From the NCBI GenBank assembly GCA_918026815.1, contig CAKJVC010000061.1:434001-498000 (forward strand): a stretch of 64,000 nt of DNA, written 5' to 3'. A program made the position numbers and the translations under genes. Source of the stretch: Chalara sp. BL73. Taxonomy: Eukaryota > Ascomycota > Leotiomycetes > Helotiales. Each line of letters starts with the position of its first letter. The stretch's first letter is position 1. Positions 45,218 through 56,941 of the stretch are shown one piece after another. The notes beneath the pieces were generated by a model, which was not told the DNA's origin, did not search any database, and worked only from the letters and a program-made list of their open reading frames with translations.

Positions 45218-48200
45218 ATGATGGCAACAGAAGTCAACGCTCAAAATATTGCGACGTCGTCTACTATTCATGATCATGAGCTGGTAAGGAAAGCTTGAAC
45301 CCGAGCTTTTTGTTCTCTCAGCTGATTGCGCGCAGAACACACCCGAAATAAAGAGTCAAGATGTTTCCTCCGACCTTCACCAGCCTCTTCTAAACGGAAC
45401 CTCTGAGAAAGATGAAAGCAAACAGCCTACAGAGTCTACAGGGTCCGGTGGCATCTCGGCGTCGGCGAGCGTTAATGGAGGATCGGATACTGAAGCTTCG
45501 AAAGCGGAGGGCTCGAAAACTGGGGAAGATGAGAAAGGTCATACGCGCACCGGATCAAGTGTCAAGAAAATCGCAACGTTCAAATCAGTCTCAGTCAACA
45601 AAACATTCCTCGCAGCCAAGACTCCACCTCCTTCAAAACTTGGAGACAAAGCTACAGGTGGTACAAGCGCCGCACCAGCCGGGCCTTCCACAACATCCAA
45701 TCCTAGACCGCGATTAGTTGCAAAGTCGGGGAGTGGTCTACGTGACTCAGCACCTCGAAATTCTACAAGCGCAAATGGTGGGAAGGCGGGCGGTGCTCCT
45801 GATGGCAATGCTGTATGGAATAAGAATAGACGTAGGTTCACTGATGCCATCTCCAAAATGGAACTGACTTTGGGTAGCTGCACCACCTCCGGAGCCGAAA
45901 CGAATGACGGACGAAGAACTGAAGCAGCAATACGGTATTCATTTAGCCACGAGGCTTCAGTCAGATGATCCAGGAAAGCAGGCGAACTGGGCAGACATAG
46001 ACGATGATGACGACGATTGGGCACCAGAAACAATTGAGTGGACGGATGGTACCAAGATAACCCTCCCGCAAGCAGACGAAACCCCTGCTCGTGAACCTAC
46101 ACCTGCACCTGAAGTTAAAGAAGCTAAACCTGTAGAAATAGTAAAGCCCAAGTCCCCAGCACCACCACAAGCTGCTGCTTCACCAAGTGTGAAGCCAAGT
46201 GGATTCGGAGGTAGAGCAGGTCTTGTCTTAAAAGGTGCTGCGGAAAAGCCTACTCTAGTAGCAAAGCCCCCCGGTCCTCCAACGCCTGTTAAGTCGCCTT
46301 GGGCACCGCTACCACCAGTAGACAAAGTGCCTCCTGTTGTGATTGATATCCCCGTTCAACAGCCCCAACAGAGCCGGTTCAGCCAGAGAGATCCCCACGG
46401 ATTTCAAAACATGCCGGCTCCACCAGCTAAGGAAATTGCTGCCGATGACTTTAGTCGATCATGGAGAGAAGGGCAGGCAAATACTAGCCGGGAATTATTT
46501 AATTCACAATCTGGACGATACGAGCCCGTTAATGATCGGCGAGGTTCAAGAAATGAACACCATCGTCAACCTGCTGTTCTTCAAAGACCACCTCAGCAAG
46601 ATGGGCCAGCAGAACCCTCCCCGGCATTTCAGACTCATCGTCACGATAGTAGCTTCAACCGGCGGCGGACGTCGTCTAACCTCAGTGGTGGCAGTGGGCA
46701 TTTTGCTAGGCGCATGAGCAAAGGAGACATACCACCTCCTCATGATATGCTTAATGTCCGACGAGGCTCCCTAGCTGCGGTAAGCGACACACCATCCTCG
46801 CCTCGAAACTTTTCACCTTCAGGTCAGTTCCCACGTGGTCACCAAAACCAGAACCAACCATGGCAGCCTCGTGCACCAAATCCTAATCCACCCAGCCAGC
46901 AAGCCACTCACGGTCCTACTACCCCAGCAGTAGACAACCAACCACCTATAATCTTCGAAGATCCCGTGGAGGCTCAGAAGAAGATTATGCGAGAGACGCG
47001 CGAACTGGCAATTAAACGTCGCCAGGAGGAAGAGGCACGAGAAGAAGCAGCCAAGCAAGAACGTATCCGTCTCAAGCTTGAAGCGATGGGTCCGCCACCG
47101 GAGAAGAAGAAGGACAAGAAGGAACCTTCTAAGCAGGAGATATCTGTTCCAACTCAAATTCAAAGCCGGGTTACTGCAGAGGCTAATGTCCATCCCAAGC
47201 CTGAGCAAGAAGCACATGCCGAAACAAAGGCGAGGAGCCCAAACACTGTTGAACAAAATCCATCTGTGCCTGCAGTATCCAAGTCAACGTCAGTCACACC
47301 ATCTGACCCGGATGTTCGTGCTAACGGCTTACAACCGAGTCCCAGCGGGCCTCCTACAGGGTCTGTGCCTCAAGACAATCGTGCTTCACAACCATGGCAA
47401 AATCAGGCATCCGGCACTCCAGAACGTTATCAGCCTTGGGCACCTCCACCAAACCAATCATCTACTCGTGGAAATGTTTGGGGCCCTCCGAGCAGCGACA
47501 GAACTCTTGGCAATGGAACCTTCAATCCAGAATTAAGCAGAATCTCAGATATACAGGCTTCTGCCTCTCGCCCTGGACCAATTGGCCCACCTCGCGGTAA
47601 TAGCCAATACCAACAAGGACGTGGCCACTACGGATCGCGCCCAGCCCCCATTGGACCGCCCCCTAGACAACCAGCTAGCCTCTCACCAACCCAGGCACAA
47701 CGAATCGCTGCTTCTGGCTGGGCTGACTTACCAGAGAAGCTTGTTAGGGAAGATAACATTGCCGCTCAACAGGCTGAAGCCGAGCGCTGGCGCAGACGTG
47801 ACCTGGAGGAGCAAGGGGTTGTTGAAGACGTTGCTCAACCACAGATCAAGGAAACTTGGCGTAAAGTAAGCCTAGCTAGTGATGGCACTCGAAATGCTGT
47901 TAAAGAAAAGGTATCCACCACATATGATGGCGCCGCCCCTTGGAAGCTACAAGAGGATGCTGGCCAACGACCAGTCCTCGAAGAGCATCACCCTGAACCA
48001 GTACAGCATGCTAGTGACATTGTTCAGCCGCGCTTCAGCAATACATGGAAGACGGATGTGGTGGCTCCCTCATCTTCAGGACGGACCTCTAAGTTCTTCC
48101 CAACTGGCAGCCGTGATGTTCAGACGGATGGCACTAATGTCGCTTTCCCACGGTCTCAGTCACCTTCACCACCCCCTCCCGATACTATCCAGGCAGGGCA

Positions 48201-49164
48201 TCCTGTATTTGATGGCGATGCGATGCACCCGCATGTCTCACTACCTGGACCACAACCTGTTGTTAAGTTGCCCCCATCAAACTTACCTCCAGTAGCCCCG
48301 CCAAAGCCAGCGTCTTTTGCCTCCGTCGTTACAGGGCCAACAATTAATAATCAAGCACGCCCTCAATACTCACGACCTAGTCAAGACATTCGTAATGAGC
48401 CAAGCCACGGTAATCGTATCTCGGGGCCCCCCAATGGTTGGCAGCAAAAATTCAACCAACTACTTGACCACAGCGAGAAAAGAACATCTAAGCCCTCCGC
48501 TGTAGACTCTTTAAGCAAGAATGCTTTGGAGCTTCCCAATACACAGTTTGCGGCTACAGTCTCATTACCATCATCAATTTCCGGTGATTTAGTTGCAGAT
48601 GAGGGGTCTGTCTACTCTAAACCCCCTGCAGAATCATGCTTTGAAGAGCAAGAGATGGGTTCGTTGCCGGTGATCAAAGTTCCAACTTCTGCGCCAGAAT
48701 TAGCTTGGTCTCCGGCTCCTCCTCCGAAGATCAACAAGAAGCACAATTCTTTGAACATCGTTTCAGTCAACACGTTTGCAGCCGATGACGAAGAGGCTAA
48801 GCAGCAAGCAAAATTTGGACTGACCGTCATTATCAAGATTCCCGGACAGACCGACGAAAAGTCTATCACTGTACCACCAAAACGACAAGTGAGCAATGGT
48901 AGGCCTCGAGGTGGCCAGCGTGGAAATCGGGCCAATGTTAGACATTCTAGAGGTGGCAGAGGACGAGACTCATCAGGTGCATTCTCGCCATCCAATACCG
49001 AGAGTCCAGGTTCCTCCAGTCGTGGCGGCCGCGGTTTTGGAGGATCCAACAATGATGGTACAACAGGTTCTCATACTCGTGGTCGTGGTAGTCGTCGAGG
49101 AAATGAGGCCGGAAGTTCATATGACTGGAGCAAATATCCAGCACCAGCACCTATCAACGCATAA
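45218..49164 (+). CDS. Large disordered protein with RGG-rich C-terminus
   Basis: Three exons (45218-45283, 45336-45831, 45878-49164) give about 1282 residues. I do not recognise a named family. Most of the protein is low-complexity Pro/Gln/Ser sequence. Visible landmarks: a VNKTFLA segment near residue 115, an acidic WADIDDDDDDW patch, and a charged helix or coiled coil with RQEEEAREEAAKQERIRLK in the middle. Two GPIGPP repeats follow, and RGG/RGR motifs (RGGQRGN, SRGGRGRD, SRGGRGFGG, TRGRGSRRG) occur over the last 90 residues. RGG tails usually bind RNA and are methylated on Arg, so a role in mRNA handling or condensates is plausible but unproven. Many open frames on other strands here are shadows of its composition. 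Confidence 0.8.
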
Positions 49165-50059
49165 ACTCCTGTTTGGCTCTTAGAGAACCAAATCACAGAT
49201 GGCACCTCTGAGTGTCATACTAAACTTTTCGGAAGGAGTACGATCCCTTTGTGAGGGCAACCTTCCTGTGTACTCGATAGCAATTTCTTTTCGACAATAT
49301 TTCCCCACTTTCCGCAAACTACACCTTGTAACTGAATATGAGCGGATGTCTGTCTCCTCGCCGGCTGTATCGGAATTCGATATGGCGTGTACATTGGGTG
49401 CATGGGTCATTTCTGCTTCAAATAGAGGCTCAACGGATGGCCATTCGCACTCATTGCATATGAGGACCTACATAGGGCTTACAATAGAGCAATAAGGCTC
49501 AACATGACCGCGTTAGGGTCGGATATGCAATATTAGCAGCAGTCGATGACTACGGAGATATTCATTGCAAATCTCGCGAGCTTGCTTGTACACTTCTATG
49601 GGAAGGCTAATTTGCCAAATCCCAGATGCGAGCTGATGAATAAAATACTTCGAAAACATATTTGTGTTGTTGATACTGTAGGCTTCTATTATTCTAACAT
49701 GTGAACGTGCAGTTCTCGTAAAATACGACGTTTCAACTTAGTAAAACGGCTAAGTATTTCAAGAGACACACTATGCTACCACGTGATTGAATTCCTCGAA
49801 AGCCTCGTGCTTTAAAATAATAATATTGACCATGAAAGTAAACATCCAAGTTTTGGTCAAAACAAAATCTTCAATCTCATATGAAAACTTTGCACAAACC
49901 GCCACATCCCAGGAAGCTCGCCATCGTTCCCGCCCCCACATTCCTTGGATCTCCATCTCCCCATCGATGTCAACTCGTAACAAAATCTACTTCCTATTCC
50001 GACCTTATTTAAGACCACGCAGTGTCCGATCTCATCGATATTATACGTTATCCTTCACA
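49165..50059. other. Intergenic between disordered-protein gene and aminotransferase
   Basis: About 900 bases with the upstream gene's 3' UTR and the aminotransferase promoter. No gene is supported. Confidence 0.5.
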
Positions 50060-51977
50060 ATGGCAGCCCCCAAGCAACAAATCAATCTACTCCGAGGCTG
50101 GCCATCCCCCACTCTCCTCCCCACTTCCGCCATACAAACCGCTGCCAATTCTGCACTCTCTGATCCTGCCGTCGTTGTCCCTGGGCTCCTCTATGGCCCA
50201 GATCCTGGGTACCAGCCACTTCGCGAGTCGATCGCGAGATGGCTCTCTGAGTTTCACTTGAATCGGGTACGGGAACTGGAAGGTGGGGAGGTAGGTTCGA
50301 GTTCGCGTTCTGGGGATGGAGCCGCGCAACGAAGTTCGTCTTATTTTCATGACTATTTCTTGCAATACAATTTTTGAGTGGCACAGGGGATTCCGTGGCT
50401 GTTTTGGGAGAATCCTTGTCCTGCTCTTTCGGCTTCCAACACGGCTTCGGAGTCTTTGCCCTCCCCCATGACGTTCCACCGGCTATAATGCTAATTTGTT
50501 GAATAGTCTGTATCTCCGGGGGAGCAAGCCAGGGGTTAGCTTGCCTTCTGCAGGTCTTTAGTGATCCGGGCGTTACGAGGGTGTGGAGTGAGTTTTTTTT
50601 CGAGTTTTTTTTTCATTTGTATCGAAGTAGCCCATGAAGGTTGTCCAAAGAGCGTGTTTGGCAAACCAAGATCTTGTTAAGGAAACCTTGAGGCTTTGGA
50701 GCGATTGAATTTAATCCTTGCAACCTAAGACTAATATGTTGAATAGTGGTTGCACCATGCTATTTTTTGGCGTGTCGCATCTTTGGGGACGCTGGCTTGC
50801 GCTTGAGGGCTGTTAGCGAAGGAGAAGAAGGGATCGATTTGGAAGCATTGGAAAGGGGAATTCAAGAGGCGGAGAGGGAGGGCGAAAGAAAGGTATGTGC
50901 TACAAAATTTCTAGAAAACAAAATCTGCCCACGGAGCTGTCATGTTCGATCGCAATATCGTTACCGTTTGAAATAGTTAGATGCTCCTCGATGCTAAGAA
51001 TCCTGCTTGGCTCTCTCGAGCAAATTTACTGAATTTTGTATGAAATGCTAATCGTATCTCAGACTATCAAGCAACCGAAACCCTGGGGGAAGATATACAA
51101 ACACATTGTTTACTGCGTTCCCACTTTCTCCAACCCATCTGGAAGAACAATGTCTCTCTCTACGCGTCAATCCCTGGTTAGACTGGCACGCAAGTACGAC
51201 GCGCTGATCATAGCCGACGACGTATACGACTTTCTTCAATGGCCAGCAGTACCCACTGGCTCTTACCTTAATTCGCCCACAACACTCCGAGACGCTCTGC
51301 TTCCCAGACTAGTTGACGTCGACCGCACGCTAGAGCCTCGTCCGGGTCCCGATGACTTTGGAAACGCTGTTTCTAACGGTTCATTCTCGAAAATTGTAGG
51401 ACCTGGGGTGAGAACCGGCTGGACGGAAGCCACGCCAAAATTCACATACGGGGTAAGCCAATGTGGAAGTAGTAGAAGTGGAGGAGCACCTAGCCAGCTG
51501 ACTGCTACCATTATTGACTCGCTGCTTTCTTCGGGAGCACTAACAGATCATGTTGAGAAAGTGCTTAAGCCCTCGTATCAGAAGCGTCATGCTGTAATAA
51601 CAGATGCCGTGAAGAAACATCTCGTGCCACTTGGTGTGGTTGCGCAAGAGGGTAGCGTAGGTGGAAATAACACATTCGGTGGATATTTTATTTGGCTGGA
51701 ATTGCCAAAGAATGTTGATGCCGATATCTTAACTGTGAAGAGCAAGGCGGAGCAGAATCTTATTATCGCTCCAGGAAAGTTGTTTGAGGTACGGGGAGAT
51801 GAAAGAATTAAGTTCCCGAACTCAGTGAGGTTGTGCTTCGCTTATGAAGCGGAGGCAGATCTACTAGAAGGTGTGCAGAGACTCGCAACGGTTGTTCAGA
51901 GTTTACTCAATAGGGAGGAAGGAGGCGTGACGGCTCATGGGTCTATTAACAAGCAAGATCTAGGAGAATATCAATAA
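50060..51977 (+). CDS. PLP-dependent class I/II aminotransferase
   Basis: Four exons (50060-50282, 50507-50587, 50747-50892, 51063-51977) give about 454 residues. The fold-type I layout is clear: GPDPGYQPLRESIARWL, CISGGASQGLACLLQVF, MVAPCYFLACRIF, then PTFSNPSGRTMS (Asn about 174), ADDVYDF (Asp 203, Tyr 205 for PLP), the PLP lysine in SFSKIVGPGVRTGW (Lys about 260) and a C-terminal Arg-containing segment. It resembles fungal 2-aminoadipate or aromatic aminotransferase-like proteins. The amino donor is not predictable. The first intron (about 224 nt, GTGGGG donor) is uncertain, chosen because it alone joins the frames. The last two residues before that join may be wrong. Confidence 0.82.
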
Positions 51978-52185
51978 TTAGGTAATTGAGATCACGCAGG
52001 CTCATAAACTCTATCGTTGGCACTCCTATCAATTACCTGATAGGTGGGGATGGAAACACTTTAACTGTACAAGCTATGGCCGGGATAAATTTTTAGACGG
52101 AGATAAAACGAACGGGACATTTACCATCATGCAAAGTCTGTGGTCCATTCACTATGCTGCAGACATTATAATCGCTTGCAACTAG

Positions 52186-52194
52186 AAAAAAAAA
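52186..52194 (-). terminator. Oligo-T run after tRNA-Leu-like gene
   Basis: Nine T on the minus strand begin six bases after the 3' end of the tRNA-like sequence. It fits an RNA polymerase III terminator. Confidence 0.5.
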
Positions 52195-52199
52195 GGATT

Positions 52200-52365
52200 T
52201 GAACAGAGTGAGATTCGAACGCACCCCCTCTCTCGAGGACCAGGAACCCTGCATGCGTAACCCACCCAGTAGCTTCAGAGGCTTAGTAATATCCTCACAG
52301 CATAAGTTGAGTCAGGTTAGTGCACCACCTGGGCCTGGCGCCTTGGACCTCTCGGTCATCTGTTC
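52200..52365 (-). tRNA. tRNA-Leu (CAG)-like gene with an 82-nt intron, possibly a pseudogene
   Basis: The ends pair perfectly over 7 bp (GAACAGA/TCTGTTC). The 5' half reads through a D-arm ending AAGGCG, a CCAGG anticodon stem and anticodon CAG. After an 82-nt intron (52246-52327) the matching CCTGG follows, then a long class II variable arm with a CCTC/GAGG stem and a T-arm. This is the tRNA-Leu layout. Defects: position 33 is C, where U is almost universal. The T-stem has a C-T mismatch (GTGCG/CTCAC). The D-stem has an A-C pair. The B-box is CGTTCGAATCT rather than GGTTCGANTCC. It may be inactive. Confidence 0.6.
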
Positions 52366-52992
52366 TTCTGGTTTGTTAGCCACTTCAGATTTGTTTTCCG
52401 TTAAATCGGAAAATGAGGCTGGAGGAAATGGCGATGCGCCTTGGAAAAGGGGGTGGTTTGCCCTTAAGCGAGCCTTGGCTCAAGAGCCTGGATTTAATGT
52501 GGCTTGAGTTCTTTTTATTGGTCATATTTATGTTTATTTATTTAATTCTAACGTTATTAATTCACTAATCCGCCATAATCAGTATGGCAAGTAACCGTGA
52601 CGTAAAATCGTTGGTGCTCCAGTGAGAATCGGGGGAAGCTAGCCTTCTTCCTAACTCTTTGACAAGGATTATCTGAAGTAAGAATGCCCATTGTCTAATC
52701 TCATTTTGTGGATCAGGATTGTGTAATCTACCTGTGGCATAGAGTCGACCGTTGACATGAGGAAATATTTCCTTCCGATTAAGCAGCATTCGAAGGTGGC
52801 GAATCTGTGCAGCGAATTCATATTAAATGAGGGTGATGAAACTCCAAACCTACCAATATCAGCTACAACTGTCTCCAGCCCGTTTCCAGTCTGCCCTAGG
52901 GTAATTTGTAAAAGCACTCACTGTAGCGGACCTGCAAACTCTACAAGTTCCTCGCAGTCCTGTATTGCATCATGACCCAATTGCACTTTACG

Positions 52993-53833
52993 AGTCTACA
53001 TGTCATGCGGCTGCCGGCGCACACATTTACGATGGAGCTCTGGGAGTTCGTGAATCGAGGTCATACTATCTATCGTCCAAAATGACGAATTACCGAAGAA
53101 CGCTTCATGCTCCCAGAGTTCAATAGCATAACCATAGACAGTCACAGTGCCTAGATAAGCATGTTCATACCGCCAATAAGCTTCAACATCTAAGAAAGCC
53201 ATATCTTCATCATACTCCAATTGCAATTTCTCCAGCATGCATCAAGTGTAGTCTTTCTTATGATACGCTGCTACCACACCGAGTCAGGCTAGCCCAAGAA
53301 CTAAATCTCTCGCCGTTAGTAGATAGCTCACTGAATGATTCATGCAGTGGCTTCACAAAGCCCATTACCGTATCCTCCGAATAGATATCGCCTTGGGTGG
53401 TCAAATGGCCATTCCACGAAACATCCAAGCTTTGTTTAGGCGTCCGTTCATGATACCACGCCAGGCTTAATCGAGTCCGATTACGATGCAGCACAGGCCG
53501 TATATCCATTTCCTTCTCCAGTTCATTATAGACGCCGAGATCCCTTGTCATTCCATCCACTTTTACGGTCGATATTTGCATAAAAAACATAGCTAATATC
53601 ATCCTTCCTGATCAACTCTACAACCCTAGAACCAACCCCCCCCCCCTTAGCAGCAACTCTCATCAGCAGAATTTCGGGCTACGCATTTGCTCTTGCAATG
53701 TCAGCCATCTCCCAAGCATGAAATCGGAAGTACGGTTGGCTTCCGCGTTCAAGTTTTGATTTCTGAACCAATGCAGGACGTTCCGTGGCTTGATCTCTGA
53801 TTTCGAGCTCTGTCCTTCGCTCGGGGGGCTCAT
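52993..53833 (-). pseudogene. Broken protein-coding gene of unknown family
   Basis: Protein-like segments occur in successive minus-strand frames without a clean joining path. They start at ATG 53833 (MSPPSEGQSSKSEIKPRNV), pass through VVELIRKDDISYVFY and WYHERTPKQSLDVSW, then GDIYSEDTVMGFVKPL, and end ELHRKCVRRQ. Frame changes fall near an 11-base poly-C run (53636-53646), near 53570 and near 53270. An in-frame TGA lies near 53245. The family is not recognised. Unseen introns could explain part of this, so pseudogene status is a judgement. Confidence 0.45.
53636..53646 (+). repeat. Poly-C homopolymer, 11 bases
   Basis: It lies inside the broken gene at 52993-53833 and coincides with one of its frame changes. 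On that gene's strand it reads as poly-G. Confidence 0.8.
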
Positions 53834-54595
53834 TGTGAGGATCACACAGGATTCGGCTTCTTTTGCGCATTTAATTGCCGCGGGGGGGGGGGGATTCTAT
53901 TAGCGCATCGTCTTGGGATTGTGAAAATTCACGCCTTTTGCCGGGCAAGCTGCCAGGTGAGATTGAGAAATGTCAGACGATTGTTGCTCAGGCTGGCGAT
54001 GATGTTTCGGTGGCACAAAACTGCAAAAACAGGTGTAGCCTAGGCGGCATTAATTGCTGTGCCACGTTGCATGTAAGTCGTGGAGAGATATAAGAATATC
54101 CTATAATTGGTTAAATACAGAAAAGTTGACTTTGTCTGTAAATCGACCAATTTCTTCTTCCACGCTCCATCGCGCGGTTTATGATGCAGAAGCGATGGAA
54201 CGCTGCGCGGTCTATCATGGTCATGACCGAAACCACAGTTGTCAGCTTAGATCAAATCACAATGGTGCGGTGATTATTATGTACAGTAGTGCCAAATACA
54301 TAGCTGAATCGTGCATCTGCCCGTGGAACGTTGACGACATCAGCCTTCACATTAAAAAATTGGCTAAAGAATATGGATTTATTTGATGGAAAGGATGGCC
54401 TGGCCCTCTCCGAGTAGGTCCTGGCTAAAAAATTGTAGATTTGGCGGCAAACTAGCCCTGGGCCATTGGCTGGTTGACACATTCTCAAGCACCAAATGGA
54501 TGGGGTAGGTTGTGAACTCTAGAGTGGAGAAGCACAGGCAAGTCCAACTTCTTACATCGCGCCAAGTTCACACTTTCAGTATTGGTTTTTGAAGA
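53834..54595. other. Degenerate intergenic stretch
   Basis: Two overlapping plus-strand frames (53875-54093 and 54054-54386) contain Cys-bearing segments but no recognisable domain. They may be fragments of a lost gene. I do not assign function. Confidence 0.3.
53882..53893 (+). repeat. Poly-G homopolymer, 12 bases
   Basis: Uninterrupted G run in the degenerate region, 236 bases from the poly-C tract. Confidence 0.8.
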
Positions 54596-54609
54596 GGGGG
54601 GGGGGGGGG
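54596..54609 (+). repeat. Poly-G homopolymer, 14 bases
   Basis: Uninterrupted G run about 70 bases beyond the F-box gene's stop codon. It is the third such tract within about 1 kb. Confidence 0.8.
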
Positions 54610-54677
54610 CGGTTCAATAAACTTGGATTGGTTGAATGTACGATTTAGTGTGCACTTGCTAGCTAAGTTCCAATAGC

Positions 54678-56269
54678 TCAGGAGTCTTCGGATGATCCTC
54701 CCTCCTCGTCCGTCACCTCTACATCAGATTCGAACGCAGAGTCAGTCTCGCTGCTATCGCTCCGTAATTGTGGCCAGTGAATGAACATTGATTCGGTGAC
54801 CTCCTTTATATCACGTGAGAAATCAGACCCACGCCATGTCATCATCGAAGGTCTCACCATGGAGTGGCTGGAGCGATGCAGGAAATTGATGTAAAAAAGA
54901 CCTGTGCCAAGATACCTCTGAGATATATTCGACAATGATATGATGGATAGTGTGAAGTCCGCAATCTCATTGAAAAATCCAATCCATATATTCTCTTTGT
55001 CTTTGGCTTGTGCTAAGGCAGGTGCTACCAAAGTGACTCGGTGCAAGCTAAGACTGCGGAGGCTATATTTGAACTTTCGTAAAACTGCAAGCAATGTGGT
55101 TGTGTTTGTTTGCAAGCTGCCAAGGTCTAGTTGGCGCAGGCTATGAAAATCAACGGGCGACGGAGGCCTGGGAAGAGGAATGTCTGCCGAAGTACTCGGC
55201 ATGATGGTGGTATAGGGCATGGCAAGCCATGCGAGAAAGTCTGTAGCATGACCCTCTAGGTCAGAAAAGCTAAAGTTGAGCCGAAGATGTTCTACTTGCG
55301 ATATCCTATGTAGGAAACCTCGTAAGAGAAAGGCGGGGCATTCCGTTGCTTTGCCATTATCCCCTTCGACAAACATCGAAGACGACTCCAAGTTCAGGTC
55401 CAAAAATGCCGCTTTTAAATGTCGTAGAACTGGCGAGATTTTGGACTGGGTCCATTTCGGGATGCTGAACGACTGGTCAGTGAGGGCACTCTGCCTCAAT
55501 ATTACCTCCAGGTTCTTCGGCTTGGAGTTAGCTTGTCCGAGAGCCCGCAATACGCTCGAGAATATTCGAGAGCTATAGAGGATCTGGCCATTTCGATAGT
55601 CCACATTAGCATCATGCCTACTCTGCGGGATAAACAGGGCGACCCCGGTGTTTCTCTTGAAGGTGGAGGCGCCATAGCTTCTCCATACATTGTTGGGAGG
55701 CTCATCGCGATGACGGGTTGGGGAGTCAAAGTCTCGGATGCCAACTATCTGAAGGCTTTCCAGGTTCGAAAATGCTTCCGCGAGCATTTCTATTTCTTGG
55801 TTATCTGTACCCGAAAGCCTCGGAGTCAGCACCATATGCGAGATGTTGTAGCGGGAAACCTGTCTGTTCAAAACCACGAAATATTTGCCTTACTTGAGAT
55901 GAGATCGCAATGATGTATATACTCCCAACGAAGGTGATTGAACCGGATCTGTATATCATTTGTGCCGAGAGAGCTCAATATAGGAGCGGTGAGTGCTTGC
56001 ATGGGGGCAGGTGGTCTCTCCAGGCCAAAGATAACATGAGTCAAATAGGTTGAGAATCTAGACTTTGAGATGTCTATCAAGGCCTGCAAGCTGAACTCTG
56101 TGAACATAAACTTCCTTTTCTGGAAGAATTCTAGGGCGAAAGTAGTGAATAGAGTTTCCTCGACTCCTTTGCATGTTGACCGGAGACTGCAATAGTCTGA
56201 TGTTGAGAGGTAGGCGGTGATCTGAAGCAAGACTTCTAGTGGTCCACTGAGAAGAAAACTAGTGGCCAT
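54678..56269 (-). CDS. F-box protein of the fungal leucine-rich type
   Basis: Two exons, 56269-55894 and 55804-54678, give about 500 residues. The start is placed at ATG 56269, which begins MATSFLLSGPLEVLLQ right at the F-box; an upstream in-frame ATG at 56362 would add 31 unlike residues. The F-box covers about residues 5-45 (LEVLLQITAYLSTSDYCSLRSTCK). The middle has leucine-rich-like spacing (FHSLRQLDLGSL, LRSLSLHRVTL). The C-terminus is acidic (EVTDEEGGSSEDS). The 89-nt intron restores the frame into EMLAEAFSNLESLQ. F-box proteins recruit substrates to SCF ubiquitin ligases; large fungal families of this shape are mostly uncharacterised. Confidence 0.82.
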
Positions 56270-56941
56270 TTTCTGGAAGTTGAACAAACTCGGAATATCT
56301 GGAGTGATCGTAAGCACATGTGTACTCCCAGAATGTGGACTGCATATAGGAAACACGTACATGGGAATTTCAAGTTAACTTTTTGTGCGCTAGAATGGCA
56401 AGATGAAGGTGATTATGAAGGATTGAAATCAGGTGGGTTACCTCCAGGGCATGGATGTGGTCTGAGATAAAAGCAAGAAAACAAAAAGATAGTGGGTAAC
56501 GGGGAAAAAAGAGGAAGCTTCCCAATGACACATGACATTTGGTGGTGGTTATTGTTGGTTCCTTTTTCTTTGTCACACCAACAACCACGAAGGCATCAAT
56601 CATCACGTGATATCGCGTCGTGTTCGTGAGGTGGTGGTTGCCTGTCGTGCCTGCCATTCCGCGTCGCTGCCTGCACCCCCTGGTCTCCATTGGCTCCCTA
56701 GAAGGAAAGTCTTGTTGGCTTGATTTTTTGGTGTTGGAAAGAAGATATAAATAAATAAATAAATAAATCAACAATCAACCAATTCCTTCCCCCTCATTCT
56801 CATTCTCATCCTTAGATTCATCCTCCCCCTCCTCCTCCTCCTTTTCCAATCCAGTTTCATTCGTCTTCTTCCTCTTCCTCTTCCTCTTCAAATTCACTTC
56901 AACACTCTCCTCCCTCATCCATACGTATCCATCCTACAAAA
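56270..56941. promoter_or_regulatory. Divergent promoter region, F-box gene and PARP, with pyrimidine tract
   Basis: A 672-base interval between divergent starts. A TAAA-type microsatellite lies at about 56747-56768. A strongly CT-rich tract of about 120 bases (56785-56935) runs almost to the PARP ATG and is probably its core promoter or leader. Confidence 0.5.
56747..56768 (+). repeat. TAAA tetranucleotide microsatellite
   Basis: Five to six tandem TAAA units upstream of the PARP gene. Confidence 0.8.

Noticed and set aside
47078..47536. Open frames within 45.4-49.2 kb in other frames
   Set aside because: By-products of the low-complexity sequence of the disordered-protein gene.
53875..54386. 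Overlapping plus-strand frames with several Cys residues, considered as a small secreted Cys-rich protein
   Set aside because: No signal peptide, no clean frame joining the two parts and no domain I can recognise. Left as degenerate sequence.
55805..55893. Apparent frameshift in the F-box gene
   Set aside because: Explained by an 89-nt GT-AG intron that joins both frames exactly.
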